The position numbers and the translations under genes were made by a program. A stretch of 64,000 nucleotides of DNA, taken from contig JACZXW010000002.1 of the NCBI GenBank assembly GCA_022571415.1, positions 1-64,000 of the forward strand. Direction: 5' to 3'. Under the pieces are notes generated by a model, which saw only the letters and a list, made by a program, of their open reading frames with translations, was not told where the DNA came from and searched no databases. Origin of the DNA: Pseudomonadota bacterium. Lineage in GTDB: Bacteria > Pseudomonadota > Gammaproteobacteria > Pseudomonadales > Azotimanducaceae. Positions 7,648 through 16,148 of this stretch are shown in pieces. Numbering within the stretch: position 1 is the first letter of the stretch; every line of letters starts with the position of its first letter.

Positions 7648-9384
7648 TTGTCTTTAAAAATACTTGGCTTGTCGGGTGCATTGACCCACGACCCATCTGC
7701 GGCGATATATATTGATGGAAAACTGGTTGCGGCAGCCGAGGAAGAACGGTTTACCCGCGATAAGCATGCGAAAAACAAAATGCCCTTTGAGGCTGCAAAA
7801 TTCTGTCTGCAATATGCAGGCCTGAAACCGAATGATATCGATGTTGTTGCCTTTCCTTTCGCCAAAGTCAGCCTTCTCTCCGGTGCACGTTGGCACTATG
7901 CGAGGCGTTACTGGTATGCGCCAGAGAGATCGCTGGATGCAATTTTCAACGGCAATCGCCACTACCGCAGAAACGTAAGGAGAGTGCGCAAGCTCCTTGA
8001 TGACCTGGGCATTAACTGGGATAACATTGAATTTGATGCAGTTGAGCATCACCTGGCACACGCCAGCAGTGCCTATCATTTGAGTGGCTTCAAGGAAAAA
8101 ACGGCGATACTCGGCATAGATGGTAAAGGCGAATATGTCACGACCTTTTTTGGATACGGCGAAAATGGGGAAATTCATAAAATAAAGGAATTTTATGACC
8201 CCGATTCCCTGGGGCAGTTATATGCATCGGTGACCGAATACCTGGGATTTGAAATGCTCGACGGTGAATACAAGGTAATGGGGATGGCGCCCTATGGGGA
8301 TCCAAATCTGTACGATTTGTCCCGCCTGATTGAATTCGATGGCAAAAACATCAAGGTCAACACTGAACTTGTCAATACAGTTGGCCTTCGACGATACAAG
8401 GAAGGCCGTAAGGGATTCTTTTTCAGCCAGAAGCTGATCGATTGGCTTGGTCCCAGGCGTAAAGGTGATATCGCAGATGATCCTTATATTCATTACGCGG
8501 CTTCAATCCAGAAGTTATATGAAGATATTTCATTGCAACTTATCGACACCTATCTGGGGGACATACTGAAGGAAACCGGCAAACTGGTATTTGCCGGTGG
8601 CGGGGCGCTCAACGTCAAACTCAATCAGAAGATCCTGGAGCTGCCTTATGTGAAGGAACTCTTCGTCCAACCCGCCGCAAGTGATGCTGGTACTGCTGTT
8701 GGCGCTGCAGCTTATGCAAGCTGGAAGCGATCAGTCCCGCCTGAAACAATGAAACACGTTTATCTCGGACCGCGGTACACGACTGAGGAATGTATAGATG
8801 CGTGCAAGTCGCATCAGGAAAAGCCGGTTTTTGAAAGAATTGATGATGTTCCCGGTAGAGCCGCGCAGATACTGGCTGATGGAGATCCTCTCGCCTGGTG
8901 TCAGGGTCGGATGGAGTTTGGGCCCCGGGCGCTTGGCGGCAGGAGCATCCTGGGTTGTCCGAGTCACAAAGGCATCGCGGACAAGATCAATGAGCAGATC
9001 AAATTTCGTGAACGCTGGCGGCCATTTTGTCCGAGCATTCTAGATACGATTGCAGCGGATGTGATCGGTACTGACCATGCGGCTCCCTATATGACCATTA
9101 CATTTAATGTCTCTGCAGAGTGGAAACAACGAATTCCTGAGGTCATTCATGAAGATGGAACTTCACGGGTACAGATAGTCAGCGAAGAAACGAATCCAAG
9201 GTACTATACTTTACTCAAAGAAATGGAGAGGCTGACGGGGAACGGGGTGGTACTGAATACGTCGATGAATCGCCGCGGTGAACCCATGGTATGTTCGCCA
9301 ACGGATGCGCTCAATATGTTCTTTGGATCCGACCTCCAATTTCTGATGCTTGAAGACCTGTTGGTGACGAAGCAGGCCACCTGA
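7648..9384 (+). CDS. carbamoyltransferase (NodU/CmcH family), LPS core
   Basis: Protein of 578 aa. The start is TTG at 7648: an in-frame stop lies at 7627-7629 and no other start codon lies between. The N-terminal half is a Kae1-like adenylation/carbamoyl domain with the metal-binding motif HHLAHASSAYHLSGF; the C-terminal half carries MEFGPRALGGRSILG and RERWRPFCPSIL, both diagnostic of NodU/CmcH carbamoyltransferases. These enzymes use carbamoyl phosphate and ATP to O-carbamoylate sugars. In Pseudomonas a similar gene (PA5005, memory) sits between the core kinases and a core glycosyltransferase and is linked to carbamoylated core heptose. The same neighbours flank it here, so a core-sugar substrate is likely. 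Confidence 0.92.
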   Translation: MSLKILGLSGALTHDPSAAIYIDGKLVAAAEEERFTRDKHAKNKMPFEAAKFCLQYAGLKPNDIDVVAFPFAKVSLLSGARWHYARRYWYAPERSLDAIFNGNRHYRRNVRRVRKLLDDLGINWDNIEFDAVEHHLAHASSAYHLSGFKEKTAILGIDGKGEYVTTFFGYGENGEIHKIKEFYDPDSLGQLYASVTEYLGFEMLDGEYKVMGMAPYGDPNLYDLSRLIEFDGKNIKVNTELVNTVGLRRYKEGRKGFFFSQKLIDWLGPRRKGDIADDPYIHYAASIQKLYEDISLQLIDTYLGDILKETGKLVFAGGGALNVKLNQKILELPYVKELFVQPAASDAGTAVGAAAYASWKRSVPPETMKHVYLGPRYTTEECIDACKSHQEKPVFERIDDVPGRAAQILADGDPLAWCQGRMEFGPRALGGRSILGCPSHKGIADKINEQIKFRERWRPFCPSILDTIAADVIGTDHAAPYMTITFNVSAEWKQRIPEVIHEDGTSRVQIVSEETNPRYYTLLKEMERLTGNGVVLNTSMNRRGEPMVCSPTDALNMFFGSDLQFLMLEDLLVTKQAT

Positions 9385-9396
9385 TGCTGTCCCTCA

Positions 9397-10542
9397 ATGT
9401 CTAAATCCGGACAGGAACAGGTTAAATCACTAAGGGTGCTGCAGGTATGTCATGACTATCAGGGTCCGTTTCAGAATGTCTGTCGTCTCTACTGCGAAGC
9501 ATTCTCTAGTTCCCACGTAACGACCCTCTATTTACGAGGTTCCGAAGACGCGTCCGTGGTCGAGGCAACCGGTGGTGACAGGGTGCTGTTCTTTGAGCAG
9601 CGGGAAGGATCACTCAGGGGATTCAAGCTGGCATTAATTTTTCGCCTGGCGGGGATATTCAGGAAAAATCGCTACGACATCGTGATTGCCCATCGGTACA
9701 AGGCAATATACCTGACGGGTATCATGAGTTACTTTTTCCCCATTGCTGTATTGTTAGGGGTTGCTCACGAACACAGCGTATTCAAACGTGTAACGCGAGC
9801 GCTGTTCGTCACCTTCTGGCGCCGCAATATTCATCTTCTGGCAGTTTCGGATTCTGTTCGCCAGGATGTGCTGCGTTACTGCCCGTCTCTTGCCGAGCAG
9901 CACCGAATCCATACACTGGAAAATGCGCTTGATTCTCAATTGGCGACTGAACTGCTGAGTCCGGAAGAGGCGAGGCGTGAATTGGGAATCCCCGATCATG
10001 TGTATTGTTATGCCGCAGTAGGCCGACTTGTTGCAAAGAAGAATCATGATGTTCTGCTTAGGGCCTATGCTGAAATAGTCTCTCCAGATAATTGCCTTGT
10101 GATAGTAGGCGGCGGGCCAAGATACGCGAGCCTGTTATCCCTGTCGCGGGATCTTGGCATCGAGCCGAACGTTATTTTCACGGGTAACGTACCCGGTGCC
10201 TACCGTATCTATCGAGCTTTCGATGGGTTTGTCTTTACGTCTGGCGTCGAAGAGGCATTTGGGATTGTCCTGCTGGAAGCGATGCTGGCTGAAATTCCGA
10301 TCATTTGTAGCGATGCGGCCGGTCCCAGAGAAGTTGTTGGTGATGCCGGGTTATTATTCGAGGCAGGTAATGCAAAAATCCTGGCGAAACAAATGAAAGT
10401 CCTGGAAGAAATGGATTTAAATGAACGCCAGGAACTGCAATTCAGGGGGAAGTCCAGATTTTTTGCCGAGTACACGATGGAGCAATTTGTGCGAAGGCTT
10501 AACTCGCTTCCGGTATTCAACGACTACAGGGAGTTGTATTGA
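9397..10542 (+). CDS. LPS core glycosyltransferase, GT4 family
   Basis: Protein of 381 aa with two Rossmann domains. HDYQGPFQNVCRLYCEAF is the acceptor-domain start; GRLVAKKNHDVLLRAYAEI and SGVEEAFGIVLLEAMLAEIP are the C-terminal donor motifs, with the E-x7-E pair. It starts 12 bp after the carbamoyltransferase stop. It occupies the place of wapH (PA5004) of the Pseudomonas core locus, a putative core glucosyltransferase (memory). Its stop TGA overlaps the TTG of the methyltransferase. Sugar and linkage are not visible. Confidence 0.88.
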   Translation: MSKSGQEQVKSLRVLQVCHDYQGPFQNVCRLYCEAFSSSHVTTLYLRGSEDASVVEATGGDRVLFFEQREGSLRGFKLALIFRLAGIFRKNRYDIVIAHRYKAIYLTGIMSYFFPIAVLLGVAHEHSVFKRVTRALFVTFWRRNIHLLAVSDSVRQDVLRYCPSLAEQHRIHTLENALDSQLATELLSPEEARRELGIPDHVYCYAAVGRLVAKKNHDVLLRAYAEIVSPDNCLVIVGGGPRYASLLSLSRDLGIEPNVIFTGNVPGAYRIYRAFDGFVFTSGVEEAFGIVLLEAMLAEIPIICSDAAGPREVVGDAGLLFEAGNAKILAKQMKVLEEMDLNERQELQFRGKSRFFAEYTMEQFVRRLNSLPVFNDYRELY

Positions 10543-11213
10543 ATCATATCGACTGGAGTCAGTTGTTCGAGCAACGCAAAATGATCGCGAGCCGTTTCGG
10601 GGATATTTGGAAAATACCGATTGCCCGCCGGTATTATGATGTGCTCCGTAAATTGGGGAGAGAGTCGGTCACTGTCCTGGAAATTGGCGCAGGTGATCGA
10701 GGACTCGAAAAAAAGATGGCAGGTTATTGGGGTAAGTTCGATTATCGATCTTGCGACATAGATACTCGCTACGAGCACGACTTTAATGAAATCGATTCGG
10801 TTACAGGCGAATTTGATCTCATTTGTGCATTTGAAATGATTGAACACGTGACCCTGGAAGAAGCCCAGCACCTTCTAAGTAAATGCTTTGAGTTGAATGT
10901 GCCGGGGGGGCAAATAGCAATAACGACCCCCAACATTTATTATCCACCTGATTTTCTTCGTGATGCAACTCATCGTACGCCGTTTTGTTACGATGAACTT
11001 GGTGGCCTCCTGCAGTTGTGTGGCTATGAAACCACAGCAATTTACAGGTTGTACCACGATTCGATAGTAAAAAAGTTCATCAAACGGGTGCTGATGTACC
11101 CGATATTCAGGGTGCTCGGGATCGACTTTGCGCACCAGATTATGGTGGTAGGCAGGAAGCCTTCCTATACCGACGAAGCGTCTGCGGCTGTTTTTCTGAA
11201 ACAAGACCAATGA
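10539..11213 (+). CDS. SAM-dependent class I methyltransferase
   Basis: Protein of 224 aa. The TTG start overlaps the upstream stop (TTGA), with GGGAG about seven bases upstream. TVLEIGAGDRGLEKKMA is SAM motif I, YRSCDID the acidic end of strand 2, and FDLICAFEMIEHVTLEEAQ motif II/III, as in the Methyltransf_11/23 group. Embedded between two glycosyltransferase genes with overlapping ends on both sides, it probably methylates a core or surface glycan, or a lipid precursor. The substrate is unknown. Confidence 0.85.
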   Translation: MNHIDWSQLFEQRKMIASRFGDIWKIPIARRYYDVLRKLGRESVTVLEIGAGDRGLEKKMAGYWGKFDYRSCDIDTRYEHDFNEIDSVTGEFDLICAFEMIEHVTLEEAQHLLSKCFELNVPGGQIAITTPNIYYPPDFLRDATHRTPFCYDELGGLLQLCGYETTAIYRLYHDSIVKKFIKRVLMYPIFRVLGIDFAHQIMVVGRKPSYTDEASAAVFLKQDQ

Positions 11214-12190
11214 AAGTTCTTTTCATCGCCAAGGGAAACGATGATCCCGCAACTCGATACAGGGTAATGCCGGTATTGTCACGTCTGCATCAACTGAAGA
11301 TAGAAACGGGCTTGTGTGATGACTCAGATGGAATAAAAGGCAAACTGAGATTGCTATGCCTGGCTAAGGACGCGCAATTGCTGTTTATCCAGAGAAAGCT
11401 GTTTACCCCCTGGTTTATCCGGCTGCTGAAAAGTCGCTGTAACAACATAGTTTTCGATTTTGACGACGCCATCTTCTGCAGAAGCAACGGCGAGGTTTCC
11501 GCCAGCAGGATGCGAAAATTCAAAGGCATGCTTGGATCGTCGACCCTGGTTTTTGCCGGTAATGAGTATCTTGCAGAACAATGCACCAGTGTCGAGACGC
11601 TGGTTGTGCCGACATCGGTAGACGAGGCACGATACAGTCGAAACGTTGAAAAAGAATCCGGATGTGTTCTGGTCTGGATTGGCAGCAGTTCTACCAGAAA
11701 GTACCTGGAACACCATCGTAGCGTTCTTGAGGAAGTGGGTGATCGGTTTCCCAATGTCAGCCTCAAGGTGATCGCAGATTTTGATTTTCATCTGGTTAAT
11801 ATGAAAGTATCCAATGTTCCCTGGTCCATTGAATCTGAAGCAAGCCAACTCGCAAGTGCGCATATTGGAATTGCACCCATGATCGACAATCCATGGACTA
11901 ATGGGAAGTGCGCCTTGAAAATCGTCCAGTATATGGCGGCGGGATTGCCGGTGATTAGTTCCAGGATAGGTGCCAATCGGGAAGTTGTCGTGCCTGGTGA
12001 AACAGGTCTGCTGGCAGATACGGTTGACGAATGGATGCTGGCAGTTGAATCGCTTGCCGGCAATCAGGGTGAACGGGATCGGATGGGTTTAGCTGGGTAC
12101 AATCGGATGTCGCAGAAATACTCCCAGGAGGTGGTATTGGACTCGATCATCGGTAACCTTACTGCGCGTCAACTCATTCCTGCTGATTAA
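11210..12190 (+). CDS. glycosyltransferase, GT4/GT1 type
   Basis: Protein of 326 aa; the ATG overlaps the methyltransferase stop by four bases. MKVLFIAKGNDDPATRYRV is an N-terminal Rossmann start; VFDFDDAIF and the C-terminal KCALKIVQYMAAGLPVISS and GETGLLA motifs are standard for GT4-like enzymes. Its last 17 bp overlap the convergent kinase-like gene ending at 12174. It is probably the last gene of the 7648-12190 operon. Acceptor and donor unknown. Confidence 0.87.
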   Translation: MKVLFIAKGNDDPATRYRVMPVLSRLHQLKIETGLCDDSDGIKGKLRLLCLAKDAQLLFIQRKLFTPWFIRLLKSRCNNIVFDFDDAIFCRSNGEVSASRMRKFKGMLGSSTLVFAGNEYLAEQCTSVETLVVPTSVDEARYSRNVEKESGCVLVWIGSSSTRKYLEHHRSVLEEVGDRFPNVSLKVIADFDFHLVNMKVSNVPWSIESEASQLASAHIGIAPMIDNPWTNGKCALKIVQYMAAGLPVISSRIGANREVVVPGETGLLADTVDEWMLAVESLAGNQGERDRMGLAGYNRMSQKYSQEVVLDSIIGNLTARQLIPAD

Positions 12191-12857
12191 GCAGGGCTCG
12201 AAGCATGTCATCATCCAATGCGAAATGCAGTCGCTTCAAAAATAACCATGTGCAGATCGTGGGAAACTGACAAGCCGCAAGATATTCTTGCACAAATTTG
12301 TGCGGACCATAGGTGATAAAATATGCCTTGTCAGGTTCGGCGTTAAAAAGATGAGCAAGATTTCGAGCCCGTTGAAATACGCCAAGGGATGAACCCTGGG
12401 TGGACAGGTCGGAGATGTCTACCAGGGAAATTTTATCGGCGTTAACAAGGATGTTGCCGAGATGCACCGCACGGAAAAAAATGCCTGTTTTATGCAGGTG
12501 GGCAAAGTGTACTGGCAGCCGGGCAAGATTGGCTACCCCATCAGATTGGCACAACTCACGCACATCTTTCCCCTCTATACGATCGTAAACGACCATATGT
12601 ACCGGTACCTCCTCGCAATACATGATGTCTTTGACAACAGGTGCCGGAATATCACGCGCCAGTAATTTTCGAGAGTTAGCCGTGAAACGCTTGGCCTGGG
12701 GCAGGAAAGTTGCGGTGGATATTTTTTTTCGCCGGTAGAAAAATTTCACTATCTCGTTGGTCGGAGTCAACATCAGTCCGGGACGCTCTGTCGTGCCGTG
12801 CAGGACCCGACTTGTTTCGATGTAATTCAGCAGCTGTTGATGATCAAGCTTTAGCAT
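12174..12857 (-). CDS. kinase-like LPS protein lacking the catalytic Asp
   Basis: Protein of 227 aa, ATG at 12857, four bases after the acyltransferase stop; the frame extends upstream only inside that gene. It has the InaA/RfaP-like kinase pattern: a core region around IVKFFYRRKK, MVVYDRIEGKDVRELC, GIFFRAVHLGNIL, and LVDISDL with Asp147. The HRD-equivalent is FRA, so the catalytic Asp is Ala130, while Asn135 and Asp147 remain. Relatives in Pseudomonas (PA4998-like, memory) sit near hldE and msbA. It is either a pseudokinase or uses an altered mechanism. Cotranscribed with the acyltransferase at 12862. Confidence 0.75.
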   Translation of the reverse strand: MLKLDHQQLLNYIETSRVLHGTTERPGLMLTPTNEIVKFFYRRKKISTATFLPQAKRFTANSRKLLARDIPAPVVKDIMYCEEVPVHMVVYDRIEGKDVRELCQSDGVANLARLPVHFAHLHKTGIFFRAVHLGNILVNADKISLVDISDLSTQGSSLGVFQRARNLAHLFNAEPDKAYFITYGPHKFVQEYLAACQFPTICTWLFLKRLHFALDDDMLRALLNQQE

Positions 12858-12861
12858 TTTG

Positions 12862-13782
12862 TTAGTAGGGCCTGGGTTGTCCCGGGGGCCGCGTCTTGAA
12901 TCGCCGATGTAACCACCAGTACTGTTCAGGACTCCTGATGATTGCCTCTTCCACGATGCGATTGATACGAGTTGCGTTTTCCCGTTCGTCCTCACCAGGG
13001 TAGTTATCCAAAGGTTTGCTGAGGAAAATCTCGTAACCCGAGTCGTCGGCCTTGCGATAATGGGTAAAGATTACGACGGGTGAACCGGTCATTCGAGCTA
13101 TTCTCGAAGTTGCAGTAATAGAGGCTGCCTCGACATCAAAAAATGGCGCGAAGATGGAGTGTTTTCTACCATAGTCCTGGTCGGGGCCGTACCACACAAT
13201 TTTCCCCTGCTTTAAACTCTTCACTACTGCACGCACATCATCTCTTTGAATTGCTCTTGGATAGTTGCGTGCTCGTCCGCGGGTCATAATTGCATCCAAC
13301 AATTTGTTTTTATTCTTGCGGTACATGACATCGAAGCCAATGTAGGAGGCTAGAATGGCGCCACAGAAGTCCAGTGTTGAAAGATGCATTCCTAACAGAA
13401 TTACGCCCCTTCCTTCATCGCGCGCACTCGTTAGGTTTTCAAGTCCATAAATTGTCACCATAGGACGAAACTGGGCAGGGTTTCGTAACCAGACCAGTGC
13501 GGTTTCGATAATGCTTATACCGGTAGACCGAAAATTTTTGCGTATCAGTTGCCTGCGTTCTTCTTCCTGCATTTCAGGAAAGCAAAGGCGCAAATTTACA
13601 TCCACGATGTGCTTGCGACGAACAGCAAAATAATAGCCTAACGAACCGATGAAGGAACCAGCGGCGATCCTCACCTTGTGAGGCATATGCGTCACAGTCC
13701 ACATGACGCCAATACCCAGCCAGGTTGGCAAGTATCTCGGATGAAGGAAATGCAACTGGAGAATGCTTGGTGGGTTAATCAC
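12862..13782 (-). CDS. lipid A acyltransferase, LpxL/HtrB family
   Basis: Protein of 306 aa, typical length for the LpxL/LpxM family. These inner-membrane enzymes add a secondary acyl chain to Kdo2-lipid IVA or a related lipid A precursor. GMHLSTLDF carries the H-x4-D catalytic dyad; GPDQDYG and PEQYWWLHRRFKTRPPG are the other family blocks. A hydrophobic N-terminal segment (about 20-55) fits the membrane anchor. It is divergent from hldE with 127 bp between the starts and co-directional with the pseudokinase gene. Which acyl position is served is unknown. Confidence 0.9.
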   Translation of the reverse strand: MINPPSILQLHFLHPRYLPTWLGIGVMWTVTHMPHKVRIAAGSFIGSLGYYFAVRRKHIVDVNLRLCFPEMQEEERRQLIRKNFRSTGISIIETALVWLRNPAQFRPMVTIYGLENLTSARDEGRGVILLGMHLSTLDFCGAILASYIGFDVMYRKNKNKLLDAIMTRGRARNYPRAIQRDDVRAVVKSLKQGKIVWYGPDQDYGRKHSIFAPFFDVEAASITATSRIARMTGSPVVIFTHYRKADDSGYEIFLSKPLDNYPGEDERENATRINRIVEEAIIRSPEQYWWLHRRFKTRPPGQPRPY

Positions 13783-13909
13783 TGTAATGAAATTTATTAC
13801 GGGCTTGGATATTACATCGTTTTGCCTGGTCGGCGTGAAGACTTCTTTGGCTTTAACCAGAGGAATCGGTGGCTATGATATTATTGACACAACTGGAAAA
13901 GGTAAGTAC

Positions 13910-15325
13910 ATGAAAGTCCCACGATTTGATGAAGCCCGCGTTCTTGTCATTGGCGATGCAATGTTGGACAGATACTGGCATGGCGATGCTCGCAGGATGT
14001 CAGCGGAAGCGCCCATCCCTGTCATTGAAATTAATGAAATAGAAGACCGTCCTGGTGCGGCGGCAAACGTGGCTTTGAATATTACGACCCTGGGTGCGCA
14101 GGCCACATTGATTGCTGTGATTGGGGACGATGAGGCAGGCGGCATATTGAAATCAAAATTGGGGGCAGCAGGAATTACCTGTCAACTGATAGAGATTGAA
14201 AAATTCACGACGACGACGAAGCTCAGGATTGTAAGTAGAAATCAGCAGCTAATCCGGGCCGATTTTGAGGACATTACTGACATCGACAGTGCCAGGATTA
14301 TCCCGCGCGTCATCAAGAGCCTGGGTGATGTTGATTGCGTTGTACTGTCAGACTATGACAAGGGTGTGTTATCTGACGTGCAGCCAATCATCAAGGCGGC
14401 CGTCGCTGAAAATAGGCCGGTGATGGTAGATCCCAAATTCAAGGAACTCAAGGTCTATCAGGGTGCGACGATTATCAAGCCGAATCTTGGCGAGTTGGAA
14501 CACGCAATCGGACTATGGTCATCCGAGGCGGAAATGGTACGCAGGTGCCAACAACTCATTGCGGATCTTGGACTAGAGGCGATGCTGGTTACGCGCTCCG
14601 CGGAAGGTATGACCCTGATCCGTAAGGACTCGGAAGAAGTGCATTTCCCGGCCAGAAAGAGAGAAGTTTTCGATGTCTCGGGTGCCGGCGATACGGTGAT
14701 TTCAACGCTGGCAGCAGCATTGGCAGCTGGAGAAACATTATTGGATGCGACAGGTTTGGCGAATGTTGCGGCGGGATTGGTGGTTGGCCATTTTGGAATA
14801 ACCAGCATCAGTGGCCCTGAACTCAGGCTGGAAGTTGCAAACGAACTAGGTTTTGACAAGGGTATCATGTCGGCAGAGCAACTGGAGATAGCAGCAGAGG
14901 AGGCGAGATCCCGGGGTCAAAAAATTGTTTTTACCAACGGATGTTTCGATATCCTGCATGCCGGACATGTTGATTACCTGATTGAGGCAAAAGCCCAGGG
15001 CGATCTGCTGATTGTTGCGGTCAACGGTGACAATTCGGTCCGCCGGCTCAAGGGCGAGGGAAGGCCTATCAATCCAATCGAACGGCGCATGACTATGCTG
15101 GCAGGGCTTGAAGTCGTGGATTGGGTCGTCGCTTTTGAAGAAGATACCCCGTCTAGCCTGCTTGCGCAGTTGAAACCCGATGTGCTGGTAAAAGGCGGTG
15201 ACTATTCGGTTGAACAGGTAGTGGGTGCAGACATCGTGCAGGCCTATGGCGGAGAGGTTAAGGTGCTGAAGCTGATCGAGGATTGCTCCACCAGTGCACT
15301 GGTGCAGAAAATCAGGGAACTATAG
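13910..15325 (+). CDS. hldE: bifunctional heptose 7-phosphate kinase / heptose 1-phosphate adenylyltransferase HldE
   Basis: Protein of 472 aa (E. coli HldE 477). Start ATG at 13910 with AAGGTAAG upstream; the frame extends to 13763 but the first 49 residues there are not HldE-like. N-terminal ribokinase-type domain (about 1-320: VIGDAMLDRYWHG, DVSGAGDTV) and C-terminal nucleotidyltransferase (about 340-472: FTNGCFDILHAGHVDYL). It makes ADP-glycero-manno-heptose, the donor for the inner-core heptoses phosphorylated by waaP upstream. A TATGAT -10 candidate lies at 13874-13879 with a poor -35. Confidence 0.97.
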   Translation: MKVPRFDEARVLVIGDAMLDRYWHGDARRMSAEAPIPVIEINEIEDRPGAAANVALNITTLGAQATLIAVIGDDEAGGILKSKLGAAGITCQLIEIEKFTTTTKLRIVSRNQQLIRADFEDITDIDSARIIPRVIKSLGDVDCVVLSDYDKGVLSDVQPIIKAAVAENRPVMVDPKFKELKVYQGATIIKPNLGELEHAIGLWSSEAEMVRRCQQLIADLGLEAMLVTRSAEGMTLIRKDSEEVHFPARKREVFDVSGAGDTVISTLAAALAAGETLLDATGLANVAAGLVVGHFGITSISGPELRLEVANELGFDKGIMSAEQLEIAAEEARSRGQKIVFTNGCFDILHAGHVDYLIEAKAQGDLLIVAVNGDNSVRRLKGEGRPINPIERRMTMLAGLEVVDWVVAFEEDTPSSLLAQLKPDVLVKGGDYSVEQVVGADIVQAYGGEVKVLKLIEDCSTSALVQKIREL

Positions 15326-15347
15326 ACGCGGTCGACCGTGATAAGAA

Positions 15348-16148
15348 TTATCGAACAGCGGCGACAGCGTAGTCGACGTCTTGTCTGAGGTGGTCTGGAT
15401 TGATCGTTCCGACTACCGCTGAGCTGACGATTTTACTGCGCAAAATGAATTCAAGATTTCCCTGAACATTCTTCGCATGGCCACTTTGCAGTGCTTTCTT
15501 GACAAGCACACCCTTGTTTCGCTGCCTGGCTTCTTGCAGTAGCACTTCTTGTGATGTGTCGTCCGGATGGTAGACGATCATGACAAGATCCATCATCTCC
15601 AGCGCCAGCAAGCCTCCCTTGATGGTTTTGGTAGACGCGCCGATACATCGAATAGTACCCAGGTCGCGAAGGCGAACCAATTCTCTGACGACGTCAGTTT
15701 GTTGCAGGACCTGTTCGTCTTTTCCGTTGCAATGGATCAGGACAATATCGAGATAGTCGGTGTCGAGCCGCAACAGGCTGGATTCAATGCTTTGTCGTAT
15801 TGAATGGGCGGAAAAGTCGAAACTGGACCTGCCATCGACATACTGTTCGCCAACCTTGGTGCAGATAATCCAGTCTTGCCGCCTGCCTCGCAATAGCTGA
15901 CCCAACTTCGCCTCACTGTCGCCGTAGGCAGGGGCAGTGTCCAGCAGGTTGATACCGAGTTCGGCTGTTAAATCAAGCAACGACTCGAGTTGTGTTTTAT
16001 CCGGGATATCGAAAGGCTGGGGGTATTTCACGTCCATATTTCTGCCAAATTTGACCGTGCCAAGACCGAGCGGGGAGACGTGGATATCCGTGTCTCCCAG
16101 CTGGCGCCTATCGGTTGAGGAAAAACCCGTCAAAATGCCGTTTCCCAT
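15348..16148 (-). CDS. aldo/keto reductase
   Basis: Protein of 266 aa from the ATG at 16148, which lies inside the 3' end of the FAD oxidoreductase gene (19-bp overlap); the longer frame to 16298 is that gene read out of frame. TIM-barrel AKR with the full catalytic tetrad: Asp70 and Tyr75 in LLDTAPAYG, Lys98 in ICTKVG, His139 in LIHCNG. NAD(P)H-dependent oxidoreductase of unknown substrate. Translational coupling to the FAD oxidoreductase implies a shared pathway. A similar adjacent pair exists in Pseudomonas (PA4992/PA4991, memory). Confidence 0.88.
   Translation of the reverse strand: MGNGILTGFSSTDRRQLGDTDIHVSPLGLGTVKFGRNMDVKYPQPFDIPDKTQLESLLDLTAELGINLLDTAPAYGDSEAKLGQLLRGRRQDWIICTKVGEQYVDGRSSFDFSAHSIRQSIESSLLRLDTDYLDIVLIHCNGKDEQVLQQTDVVRELVRLRDLGTIRCIGASTKTIKGGLLALEMMDLVMIVYHPDDTSQEVLLQEARQRNKGVLVKKALQSGHAKNVQGNLEFILRSKIVSSAVVGTINPDHLRQDVDYAVAAVR

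Noticed and set aside
15329-15352. Short palindromes CGGTCGACCG and GATAA-GAA-TTATC between hldE and the AKR gene
   Set aside because: Stems of five bases, no U-run; too weak to call a terminator.
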